NCBI GenBank assembly: GCA_002749535.1 | Contig: MZZL01000060.1 | Location: forward strand, 95,637-159,636 | Reading direction: 5' to 3' | From: Apophysomyces variabilis | Taxonomy: Eukaryota; Mucoromycota; Mucoromycetes; Mucorales; Mucoraceae | DNA: 64,000 nt | Shown: positions 54,971 through 64,000 of the stretch, one piece after another | Layout: each line of letters opens with the position of its first letter | Numbering within the stretch: position 1 is the first letter of the stretch | The notes under the pieces: generated by a model | Databases searched by the model: none | Told to the model about the DNA's origin: nothing | Seen by the model: only the letters and a program-made list of their open reading frames with translations | Made by a program: the position numbers and the translations under genes

Positions 54971-57900
54971 CTAAATGTAGCCAGCATTTTCTCGTGGAGG
55001 AACAGCAGGCGGTATGTGGCGAATATCATCACAAGATGCCTCTCGACGATGTTTCATCATATTAGAAGCAGATGATGTCGAAGTCTTGGGGGTTAATGGT
55101 TGTTGTTCTTGCTCTGGTTCTTGGTCGTTTTTGCAAAAGAGAGACATATGATTGAGAATGAATTCTATCACACCGATCTTATGGTTCATTTCCACCAGAT
55201 CCATGTTATTATCGCGTTGACGCATCAATGTAGGACCAAATATCACGGCAAGATTCTTTGCTGTCATTAAGTTGTCTTTACATTGTTGTTGAACCCTAAA
55301 AAGGAATCGTTTGGTTAATGTGAACCCAATGAAAAAAAAAAAGAGAGACACACTTACTTGTCAAGGTGGGTCATCAAATACTTGAGCGTGTCAAAGTTTT
55401 CCGTGGGTAAGGAATGAATCAGTTCGCCAAACACCCGAATCTGCTCTGCAGGATTCGAAATCACTGTATAGGAAAAAATTGGCGCAGAACCAGTTCAGTA
55501 TATAGACTCGCTCCTGCGCCCTTTTTTTTCCCGTATACTTACAGATGGCTTCTATAAATTTAGGATGCTTGTCATAGGTAAAAAGAGGATCAGGAAGATC
55601 ACGAAGGTAATGTTTAAGTACACTTGTTATAGCACAGATATCGTTCCATCGTTCCTGATCTCGTAGGTTGGGAGTGTCGCCTTGTTCAAAAGCCTGCATG
55701 ATAAGGCGCATCTGACCTGCTCCACCCGATTTGCGATAAATGCCTTCATAACTCATCCCTAACAATTCGCAATAGAATTACAAAAATAAGACAATCAGGG
55801 ACATCTTTTTCACAATAGAAAAAAATAAACATACCTCGAGCCTCCACTGCATCAATACATTTCTCTACGACGAGTGGAATCGTGCCATTTTCGGATTGCA
55901 CTTGCTTAGCCAAGTCATTACCGAAGATCGCTAATTGAGTGTTAACGCCTTGCTTGGGTTGAATTTTAACCCACGCACCTTTCGTCGGAGGATCGCTTTC
56001 ACCTTTGCCTTCCCGGGATTTCTTACGGCAAGCCGTATTCACATTATAAACACATTTAGAATGGCATACGATACTGCAATCTTTTTGTGTTTTTTTTTGT
56101 TAGACAAAATACATCAGATAAAATGAGTATCTCCATTCTCTTTTAACCCGTTTTCCTTTTTTTTTTTCTCCCGTCCGTTTGTAGATGACCCAATATACTT
56201 TACTTTACCTTGGCATTTGAGTTCGTTTGCTCGCCACATCTTTTCTCCACATGCCTCACATTTTAAGGGTCGAAGGATTTTGGTTTGAATGAAGTTATGA
56301 CCACCCACGCGGTTGATAGAGGGCGAATCCTGGCTAGATGCAGCAGCATCCGCAGGTCGGGACGAGTCATAGGGTATGCTGATCAGACCATTGTCCTCCT
56401 TGGATGCTGTATTGTTTTTCTTGGATTTGGATCCACTACGACTACGATTTCGTCTGAACTTAAACGATCGAGGTGCTTCTGTACCAGCAAAAGCATCCTT
56501 CAAAGTAATTCTACGTGCACTTCCTGGTGGTTCCGGTGACAAGGGTGATGCAATCGAATCGTTCCCGTTGTTGCTGCTAACCTTGGCATCCTCATCATCT
56601 GATAAAAATCGAGTGGCTGCCATAACAGCTACAGCCTCGCGTTCGCGTTCTGTTACACGGCGCGAGAGGTCGTTGTTGAGCGAGGTCAACTCGGCATTTT
56701 TGGTATTCAGCATGATCATCTCGGTGATGATCTCGTCTCTCGTCTTGACCAACTTGGTATAGCTTGTCTTTACCGTATCAATATCAAGACGTACAGACGC
56801 CAGTTCTTGATGATAGACTTCCAGCAACTTTTCGTACACTGCATCTGAAGATTTATGGCTGACAGAACAAAAGTTAGTCTTGTAACTGCTTCTAACGGTT
56901 TGCTTAACGTTTTACCTCTCAGTCATCTCCCTATAATCCTTGGTGATATCGTGGATTTCGTTCATCAGATCATCCCTCTTTATACGTAAATCGTTGCATG
57001 TCTTTTCAAGTTGGGCTACTGTCTGCGTTAACTGGGCTATTTCAGTTTTGGCGTAGGTCGAAAATTCAGTCGTTCCCATGACACCAGCTTGCTGATACAA
57101 CGACAATTCCCGCTTCAGCTTGGCAACGGTATTTTCAGCTTCACGACGTGCCGCTACTTCGACGCAAAATCCTTCTTTGACAACGTGGAATTCGTCCAGC
57201 GCTTTCCTGCTGATGTCCTGACAGAGCATAGCCAGTCTGGTTAATGATGTTACACCAATCACACAGGAAACGTCCTGCTGTTTTTCCTTTTCTACCTTAA
57301 TCTTATTGAATTTTGTCTCCACTTCTTTCAATCGAGCCTTCGTCCTTTCTAGTTCTATACTTTCGTTGCTGGTCATCGGACGAGGTAGTTCGATCTCCGT
57401 CTTTTCAGCATTGGGAGCATATCTTTCGAGAGGGTTCGATTTCGGGGAGGTTGCTTCACAAGTCTGAGGAGGACTTGGTATGCTGTCGATGTACTGGGTT
57501 GTTGATAAATCGTCGCACAAACCAGGTTCCAGCGCGCTGTTGAGCATCTGATTAAGCTCAGCCAGTTCCTTCGGACCTGTAAATAGAAATGGATGGATGA
57601 GATCGAATTCTTGGCTGTTTAAGAAGAGTTCGTACTCAGTACGGAAACATTCGAACGCGGTGTAGTATCGTGCTCTGCATAAGAATCTAAAATAGATGCA
57701 TTGGATGGTTCACGCGGTAATCTTTTTTGGCGGGTAGAGTTTCCTCTACGATTGGCTTCTAATGAAGAGCTTCGCGTCAAACCAAAGATGCCCGGTTTCT
57801 GATTCAAGGAATCGGAAATAGATTTCACTGAGATCGTCGGCGATTGCCCAACCGATTCACCGAAGACATCTCCGCTTGAGAGAGTTTGTTGTTGCATACG

Positions 57901-58495
57901 TTCTTCTTTCCGCTTCTGTCTCAACTGCTTGCGAGCCTCGAAACAGGGAATGCAATAGATTCCCTAGGAAAACAATCACTAAGCAACCCAATCCCGAAAT
58001 AACTAACGGGATGTACCTTGCTCGTCTGGGTAAATATAAGGTTAGTAATCTTCACGCCGCATTGGACACACCGAAAGCAATCCGCATGATATGTATCTTC
58101 GCCTAATCACAGACTAACGTAAGCTTTTTGCAACGTCAAAGAGGGAAATATAAACTAAATTTTACCAGTCATAATGGCTTCATCCTGAATAGGGTTTTTA
58201 CAGGCACGGCACTGGTAGGAACATGCTTCACAAACAGGTCTTCCGTCGCCCAAGAGTAAATGAGAGTTGTAATGTTCGATGAGTTTACGACACTTGGCAC
58301 ATCGGAAACTTTGCGAGATTTGAACATGAGTTCGGGTTTCATGCTGGATTGGGCGTGACCTTACCACTCGAAATGCCATATACCGTCACCGAACTGAAGG
58401 ACCGAGCCGTCTTCTATTAGTTCATGGCATCCACCGCAGCGAGGATCCTCATATTCTTCGCCGACGATAGTATCGCCGTCATAATAAGCATCCAT
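54971..58495 (-). CDS. LIM-LIM-coiled-coil-C1-RhoGAP protein (Rho GTPase-activating protein)
   Basis: Ten minus-strand exons (58495-58365, 58308-58166, 58102-58017, 57963-57636, 57576-56916, 56858-56209, 56080-55835, 55758-55543, 55463-55358, 55295-54971) encode 963 residues. Two LIM zinc fingers lie at about 20-130 (CGGCHELI with HFECFRCAKC; CEACSYQCRACK with YHADCFRCVQCG). A Ser/Thr-rich linker and a long coiled coil follow (LERTKARLKEVETKFNKIK; LTQTVAQLEKTCNDLRIKRD). A C1 zinc domain begins near 637 (GHNFIQTKILRPLKCEACGE, then CQDCSIVCHSKCVYNVNTAC). The RhoGAP domain covers about 700-900, with the arginine finger in GIYRKSGG (Arg757) and NLAVIFGPTLMR. It inactivates Rho or Cdc42-type GTPases in polarity and cell-wall control. 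Exon 7 uses an AAAAAG acceptor, the only one that gives the C1 cysteine pattern. Confidence 0.92.
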
Positions 58496-59784
58496 GAAAG
58501 GAAAAGAAGAGGCGGGGAAAAGAGACAAACAAAAGTTAAGAGAAGAGGAGTAGAAAAGAGAAAAAAAAAGAGAGAGAGTGGGAAAACAGAACTCTATTCT
58601 TAGGAAGTGGGGAAGCAAAAAAAGCGACAGTTGCCATAACGATAAGAGCCCGCGCCGCAACGTAATGTGGCTGGAACGTAACTATAAAAAAAATTAGGAA
58701 GAAGACGATGAGCTGAATATAGATCTTGGCATTAAAAGAGTGAAAGGGTTAACGAAGCGAACAGGATCCCGGATCAATGGACCCGATTCAATCAACCTAA
58801 TAAAGACCTTAATTTGTTCATCTTGAATCAATTGGCCATATTTTACCATCACTTCGATTATAGATTATTACCATCCGAGATTCGAGAACACACTTCTCGT
58901 GTAACCTTTGTATTTAAATCCCTGAAAGCCCCAATCTTCTAATCTCCGTTATGATTGTACCTTACCATAATCGACGTAGTTGATCGAAAATAAAAAGGAC
59001 GCCTAACCCCATAGAAACAATATATAATGTTGATCTTATGTGATGACGTATTTCCAACCAACGGCCTATTTTTTTTTACTTGCAATCTTGCTTCACAACT
59101 GGATCATGCATCCTATTGTCCTTGGTTACACACTTCAAGAAGGAGTCCAATATTTTCTCTTTCCGCAAAAAGCATTAGAAACACAAAAGCAAGTTTATTC
59201 ACTATGAGAATATACCATTCTGTATGAAAAACTAAATCATTTGCATGGTACAATGTAGCACTGCAATGCACTTATACATTCTGTACTATAAGTGTAATAG
59301 CGATATCACTCACTTGGCAAGGATTAGAAAAAATCCTTAATACTCTTTTTCCTAAAGTTTAAGGACACATTGGCCAATAATCAAAAGTCAAATGTCCCAA
59401 AATTTTGAAGTCGGTACCTTCGGGAAGACAAAAACAAATTTCACATTTGCCAGGATACACGATACCAGCCGAACAAATTAATAAAAAGGACGTGGAGCTT
59501 AAAATCATTCTTCCCAAGATATGTTTCGCTATGAAGACGGAAGAGGTGGTATCATTGATGAGAAGGATTGGCAACCGATGGATCTCGGTGGTCAACGAGG
59601 AACACTGCGCCTTAGAAGAGTTCTGTCGCGCTTCTGTGATATTATTTCTTCGAATTAATTTAGTGTAGGACCGAATCGCTTCTTGGCAACAAACTCTTCT
59701 GTAAAACCCTCCTTCTCCTTATTGATCTTGTCGAAGATGTATGCTATTTGCGCTAACTGTCTCAATGATTTTCGAAAAACTAAT

Positions 59785-59821
59785 GTCGACGGAGTTTACA
59801 GTATGACAAAACTCCGTCGAC
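59785..59821. repeat. Perfect 13-bp inverted repeat (hairpin)
   Basis: GTCGACGGAGTTT at 59785-59797 is exactly complementary to AAACTCCGTCGAC at 59809-59821, with an 11-nt loop. The stem is GC-richer than its surroundings. It is too far from any gene end seen here to be an obvious terminator or UTR element. Confidence 0.9.
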
Positions 59822-60038
59822 GATAAGTTCATTGATGTAGGCTCTGATGTTGTCCTATCCGTCAAGCTATATGGTAAGCATTGGATTCAAGACTTTTACC
59901 TTCGACCTGAAATGCAAACGCCGATTTGCATTATTTTTTATTTATCAACTTCTTGTTGAAAAATGCCAAGTGGCAGGGATCCCAGGAAAGGGCGTTTACA
60001 TAATCGGTAGGCTCCGTAATCTTTGCTTCGCCATGACT

Positions 60039-60072
60039 GTAATTACGCCCTCACCTTGACTGGGTAATTACG
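60039..60072. repeat. Duplicated GTAATTACG motif
   Basis: GTAATTACG occurs at 60039-60047 and 60064-60072, 25 bp apart. Each contains the palindrome GTAATTAC. It could be a remnant of a transposon terminus or a factor-binding pair. Confidence 0.6.
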
Positions 60073-60581
60073 GACAAGATTACGTCGGGCCGCTCGGCAC
60101 CGTCTCCGTCACGCTACTAGATTGTCCTATTGACAAAAATTAGGACTGACAACATTCAAAGTGAGCCTTCATAAACATTCGGGCCAAATATGCTGTACCT
60201 TGCTCAAACGGAGGTCAAACATTGGCGCCTGATTCAGTTCGAAAAGAGATTCAGAAAGTTTTAATTTGGCTATATGAGCTGAAGGGAATAAGACTAGCTC
60301 TATTAACAAGAACAAAATTTGCATAAACAATAGAAGCATAAGCCAACGCAGGCGCTGCTTAAATCTAATAGATATAGCATTTTATCCAGTAGGATATCAC
60401 GCTTATTGCTTTTCTAGTGCGTTAAATGTTGGCCAAAAATGTAGGTGCTACAATAAATGATATTCTGAGTTTAGATCATGCATCATTTAACTGTAGCACA
60501 CCAATGTTGGCTTTTTTCCTTTCTTTCGTCTGGTTTTTTTTATTAATAAAGGATGTCTAATGAATTGGTAGATCTAAAACC

Positions 60582-62705
60582 TCAGCTACTATTCCGAGTC
60601 AAAACATCCGCCATTCGAAGTAAAAATCGATCATGACCATAGGGACCAAGTAATTGTAACCCAATAGGATATCCATTCTCTGATGATTTGCCAAAAGGTA
60701 TGGATACAGCAGGGATGCCCGAAAGACTGGCAGGAACGGTCATTACATCGTTTAGATAGGCATTCGCAACCCTAGTGTTGTCATCTTCAGTAGGAACACA
60801 GTCGTTAATCTTAGGCGCAGATGATATTGCACTAGGCGTCAAAATCAAATGCACATTTCCTTTCGTATCTGTTTTCTTTGCATGTAGCGGGTTCGGCGAA
60901 AGAAATGCTTCGTCAAAGTCGCTTTGGATAAGCCTCCTTGCCCTTTGAGCTGGTAAGAACAGTGTCTCGTATGCTCTATGGGATGATCAGTAAAAAGCAC
61001 AATGAATTTACGGGGTTAATTTCATGGTGTTTACCCTGCAGTAAGCACGTGGGTACCAAGTAATATGCGCCTCTGTACTTCTGATCCAAAACCTTCTGCT
61101 CTGGTATCAGCATAAATGAGATCGTCCGATGGCATGGCTGTGCTTCGATGGCCTAGTACAAACGGTATGAGCCATCACAGAAAAACAAGAAAGCATAAAA
61201 GTTTCACTTTACCAAAGCGAACGCCATCATATCTTGCTAAATTAGAACTCGCTTCAGCAAGAGCAATTGTATAATACGCTGATAATGCATATCGCGTGTG
61301 CGGCAAGCTTATCGGAACTATTGAAGCTCCAAGTTTTTTTAATTGACGGATCCCATTTCGCCACACATTTTTCACATCTGAAGACAATGGTTCCACATAA
61401 TACTCCTGTGGGATGCCAACCACTAAGCCAGTTAGATCATCTGAGTTCCACCGAGAGGCCAGCTCTTGATCCAGTTCATCAGCGCTATTGCGTAAGCTAG
61501 TAGGCATTGATGTTGGATCGTCAGGATCATGTTGTGCAATCACACCTGTCAAACCAAGAAAAAAGCAAGTTCAGAAATGAGTTCATCTCATTTTTTTGGC
61601 TATAAACCATACCATATACAGTTAAGACATCTTTAGCTGATTTGGCTAGAATGCCAACTGTATCCAACGAGTTGGCGTACGCAATCAAACCCCGTCTTGA
61701 ACAGCGACCATAAGAAGGTTTGAATCCTACTACTCCGCAATAAGAAGCAGGCAATCGAACCGATCCTCCTGTATCAGAGCCTAGAGCTCTTTTTTTTTTA
61801 AAAAAAAAAAAGAAATACAAGACTTAGTACAAGGTACTTCCTCTTGCATCCATTCTAGCAACTTACGCTAGACACATATTCATTGCAACTGCGGCAGCAC
61901 TGCCTCCGGAGCTTCCACCAGCAGCTCGTCTCTGTGCTGGATCATCCAGGGCTTGATGATCATGTCTGTATGTAAAGGGGTTGTTCACAGGTCCGTGATC
62001 CGAATAAATGTTAGCGGAACTGAAATAAAATAGGGGAGAAGCAAAAGTTTGTATAAATGTGAATGCCATTACTTTCAGTTCTCAATGGCTTACCCCATGC
62101 CAAATTCGTCCATATTTGTTTTACCGATAATCAAAGCACCTGCCCTACGAAGCAGCTTCACCACGGTAGCATCATAGGGTGCATTAAAGTCTAGAAGAAG
62201 AAAAAGAAAAACCGCAGGGTTCGATTATCCTGTATACTTTTTCTTCTCGATAATGTCTGTTTGTTTGCTTGTCTGTTTCCGTTACCTTTTAACATCTTGG
62301 AAGCACAGGTGGTTGGCAGCGACTCAGTACAGAAATTATCTTTGATAGCAATGGCGCTCCCATCGAGCGGACTCAGTGTGGTACCTACAAGATACATGAC
62401 TTTTAGGGTCATGGTCGAGCTTTGCAGGCGCGATCCACTCACGTTTCTGGAAACGCTCTGCAGATTCATTGGCAAGCTGTTGAAGGACCGCTTCGTCTTC
62501 CGTGGCTACAAACGCGTTGATACGGCTATTATGATCCTGTATGGCCCGTAAGCATGAGTTCCATGCGTGGCTTGAAGCTGAACGCTTGGTCTAAACGTGT
62601 GGCATGCGGGATCAGGGATACTGCGATCAATCGTCAATTCAGTCTTGCCTGTATGAATGAAAGTGGTAAGATACGGCGTGGCACACCGAACCTTTGAGAA
62701 AGCAT
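60582..62705 (-). CDS. HER2: Mitochondrial glutamyl-tRNA(Gln) amidotransferase subunit A
   Basis: GatA supplies ammonia to turn mischarged Glu-tRNA(Gln) into Gln-tRNA(Gln) in mitochondria. Exons 62705-62649, 62590-62443, 62384-62286, 62190-62094, 62019-61867, 61788-61613, 61545-61213, 61152-61035 and 60975-60582 give 524 residues (human QRSL1 528, yeast Her2 464). The amidase-signature triad is intact: Lys83 in [10 protein letters not shown], cis-Ser170 in [13 protein letters not shown] and nucleophile Ser194 in [13 protein letters not shown]; the two serines are 24 apart as in relatives. TAPTTCAS-like [20 protein letters not shown] and [10 protein letters not shown] follow the GatA pattern. 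The first exon encodes [19 protein letters not shown], an Arg-rich amphipathic presequence expected for mitochondrial import. It is joined through a GC-AG intron, without which a stop blocks the frame. Confidence 0.93.
62591..62648 (-). other. GC-AG intron in HER2
   Basis: The donor is ATACAG|GCAAGA and the acceptor CGTTTAG|ACCAAG, phase 0, 58 bp. Without this intron the frame hits TAG directly before the conserved region. The donor hexamer is identical to the one in the MFS gene. Confidence 0.65.
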
Positions 62706-63914
62706 CAAATTAGATATAGAGGACGCCCAGTGCCAACGCTTTTGCTTCGTGGTCGTGATTTCAAATTTGGGGTGGGTCTCGTTCGCTGTCCGGAATTCTG
62801 TCCTGTCGAGGCAACCATCAACTGTATTCCATCTTTTTATCTTGTCCACCCATTCATGATAGCTGTATAGCCCATTATTTCTTAAAAAAAATTCAATAAC
62901 TTCGTTTAAGCAGGAAGAAACTCTCAAGTCTACTTTTTGCCAGTGGCATATTTATGGCAGCGCTTTTACCACGCTCAGAATTTGTTGAATACTATGGACG
63001 GGAAGAGAGTTTTTATTTGGTGAAGAGATGGAGTATTGAAAAAACCGGGGAACGATACTATTGAATTTACAAGTGCGGACAAGCTGATTTGGACGCGTTG
63101 ATCAATTGCGTGTTTGTTCATAAGTCTGTTCTTTATATAAGCATGAAGCGTACAAATGCTTGGTCCGAGAAAGATTGTCCCGCTGTTGTTACTAGGTCAA
63201 AGAGGAGAGCACAGGCTACAGCCATACTGACACTTCTCTATTTCTGATTCAGACAAAGTTAGCTTGATAGTAACCAGTCCTAACCAGAAGAAAAGACTGG
63301 GCAGGAGTCGGTATATATGAACCTTGGTACTTTTACGGGTATTATGTTAGTTTTCCGAAAGACATATTGGATGAATGGGACAACCTGTCTGCAATTGAAA
63401 AGTCAGTAAATGTAAAGTTAAGATATGTAGATTTCCAGTAAGAGAGATCTGTCCATCATAGTTAGCGATCCTTGGAGCAGCCTATGCTGAGCGATGAATG
63501 GGTTTCATTTCGTGCGCTCGTATAATTATTGGGATAAATCCCGAAATAAGGAACATATGCAATGTTGGATGGGCTTCATTGTTGACCAATGGTACGGGGT
63601 TCGATGTGTCCTTTCGTTTCATTTTTGTTTCCAAGACACACAATACATAGGTAGATAACAGATTTATGGGCGATCTGACATGACGCAACAATATTTTCTG
63701 GGCATTCAACGTTAATTCTTGAGGTACATCTTTTAGTAAGTCTTATCACTTGAAAGGTGGATAATAGTTACATTATTATCAAGTTACTGGTTCATTCAAA
63801 GGTTTTTGAAGATTCCACCCAAAATTGTTTGAAGATTTGGGTATAAAAGTTATAAATAATTTGCCAACAAACTGTTAGTGATTATCCTCTGTTAAACTGT
63901 GATAGTGAACTTAC
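62706..63914. other. Intergenic or 3' region near the right edge
   Basis: No firm gene. Minus-strand frames at 62634-62927 and 63482-63709 lack motifs. The last part may be the terminal intron and exon of a minus-strand gene whose tiny exons lie at 63915-63995. Confidence 0.4.
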
Positions 63915-63995
63915 CGGCGTGACCACCTGCGAAAGATAAACGTTAGTAAAACAATCCTAACTAGAAAAATTGGCTAATACACTTACCGTAAAAAC
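63915..63995 (-). CDS. Partial gene at the window edge: two micro-exons (9 and 12 nt)
   Basis: On the minus strand the sequence reads TTTAG, GTTTTTACG (63995-63987), GTAAGTG, then a 60-bp intron with ACTAAC and TTTCGCAG, then GTGGTCACGCCG (63926-63915), then GTAAGTTC. The 60-bp intron has perfect donor, branch and acceptor sites. In phase 1 the two exons would add Gly-rich residues (GFYGGHAG), in phase 0 VFTVVTP. The gene continues beyond 64000, so no product can be named. Confidence 0.4.
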
Positions 63996-64000
63996 CTAAA

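Larger units (their letters stand above)
58496..60581. other. 2.1 kb intergenic region
   Basis: The region lies between the 5' end of the LIM-RhoGAP gene and the 3' end of HER2. Two overlapping opposite frames at 59359-59668 are unrecognised. A strong hairpin and a short duplicated motif are listed separately. No exon is supported. Confidence 0.5.

Noticed and set aside
59359..59668. Overlapping opposite-strand frames of 78 and 87 codons
   Set aside because: No motif and no splice extension; they are not supported as genes.

Overview
This is an intron-rich fungal chromosome segment, most probably from Mucoromycota (a Mucorales-like mould). The evidence is short 45-120 bp introns with CTAAC-type branch points, a cellular RNA-dependent RNA polymerase, a monocarboxylate-type transporter and a lineage-style accessory gene of the kind seen in mucoralean genomes, and a degenerate LINE plus a DDE-transposase relic. 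No bacterial operon, CRISPR array, tRNA or rRNA was seen. The genus cannot be fixed from the sequence alone. Gene models were built by eye, by joining reading frames across GT-AG (occasionally GC-AG) introns and checking codon phase at every junction.

Layout. 0-1.7 kb: decayed LINE. 3.2-6.7 kb: 26S proteasome subunit RPN6 and type I Hsp40 YDJ1, tail to tail. 8.1-20 kb: a large multi-KH RNA-binding protein, a ricin-B-like beta-trefoil protein, and an AtuA/DUF1446 fusion protein. 21-26.8 kb: a CENP-K-like kinetochore protein, an F-box/LRR protein and TAF7. 26.8-29.3 kb: gene-poor, with a transposase relic. 29.3-35.1 kb: cellular RdRP and a type II phosphatidylserine decarboxylase, separated by a 33-bp-period T-rich minisatellite. 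37.3-44 kb: a monocarboxylate-type MFS transporter, a 303-bp tandem repeat array and a 491-residue accessory protein with a PD-(D/E)XK-like signature. 44.5-54 kb: SERF, a DeSI/PPPDE peptidase, the mitochondrial citrate carrier CTP1, cytosolic isoleucyl-tRNA synthetase and a small heat-shock protein with textbook heat-shock elements. 55-62.7 kb: a LIM-LIM-C1-RhoGAP protein and mitochondrial GatA (HER2). The right edge shows tiny exons of a gene running off the window.

Most genes are unrelated housekeeping genes, as is normal for eukaryotic gene order. Functional themes are proteostasis (RPN6, YDJ1, Hsp20, SERF, DeSI, F-box), aminoacyl-tRNA supply (ILS1, HER2), mitochondrial and lipid metabolism (CTP1, PSD), and RNA silencing (RdRP) in a region that also holds transposon debris.

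The most unusual observations are a predicted 2-nucleotide exon in the MFS transporter, three GC-AG introns that are each required by reading frame, the accessory PD-(D/E)XK-like gene beside a nearly identical 303-bp nested tandem array, and a run of 9- and 12-nt exons at the right edge.
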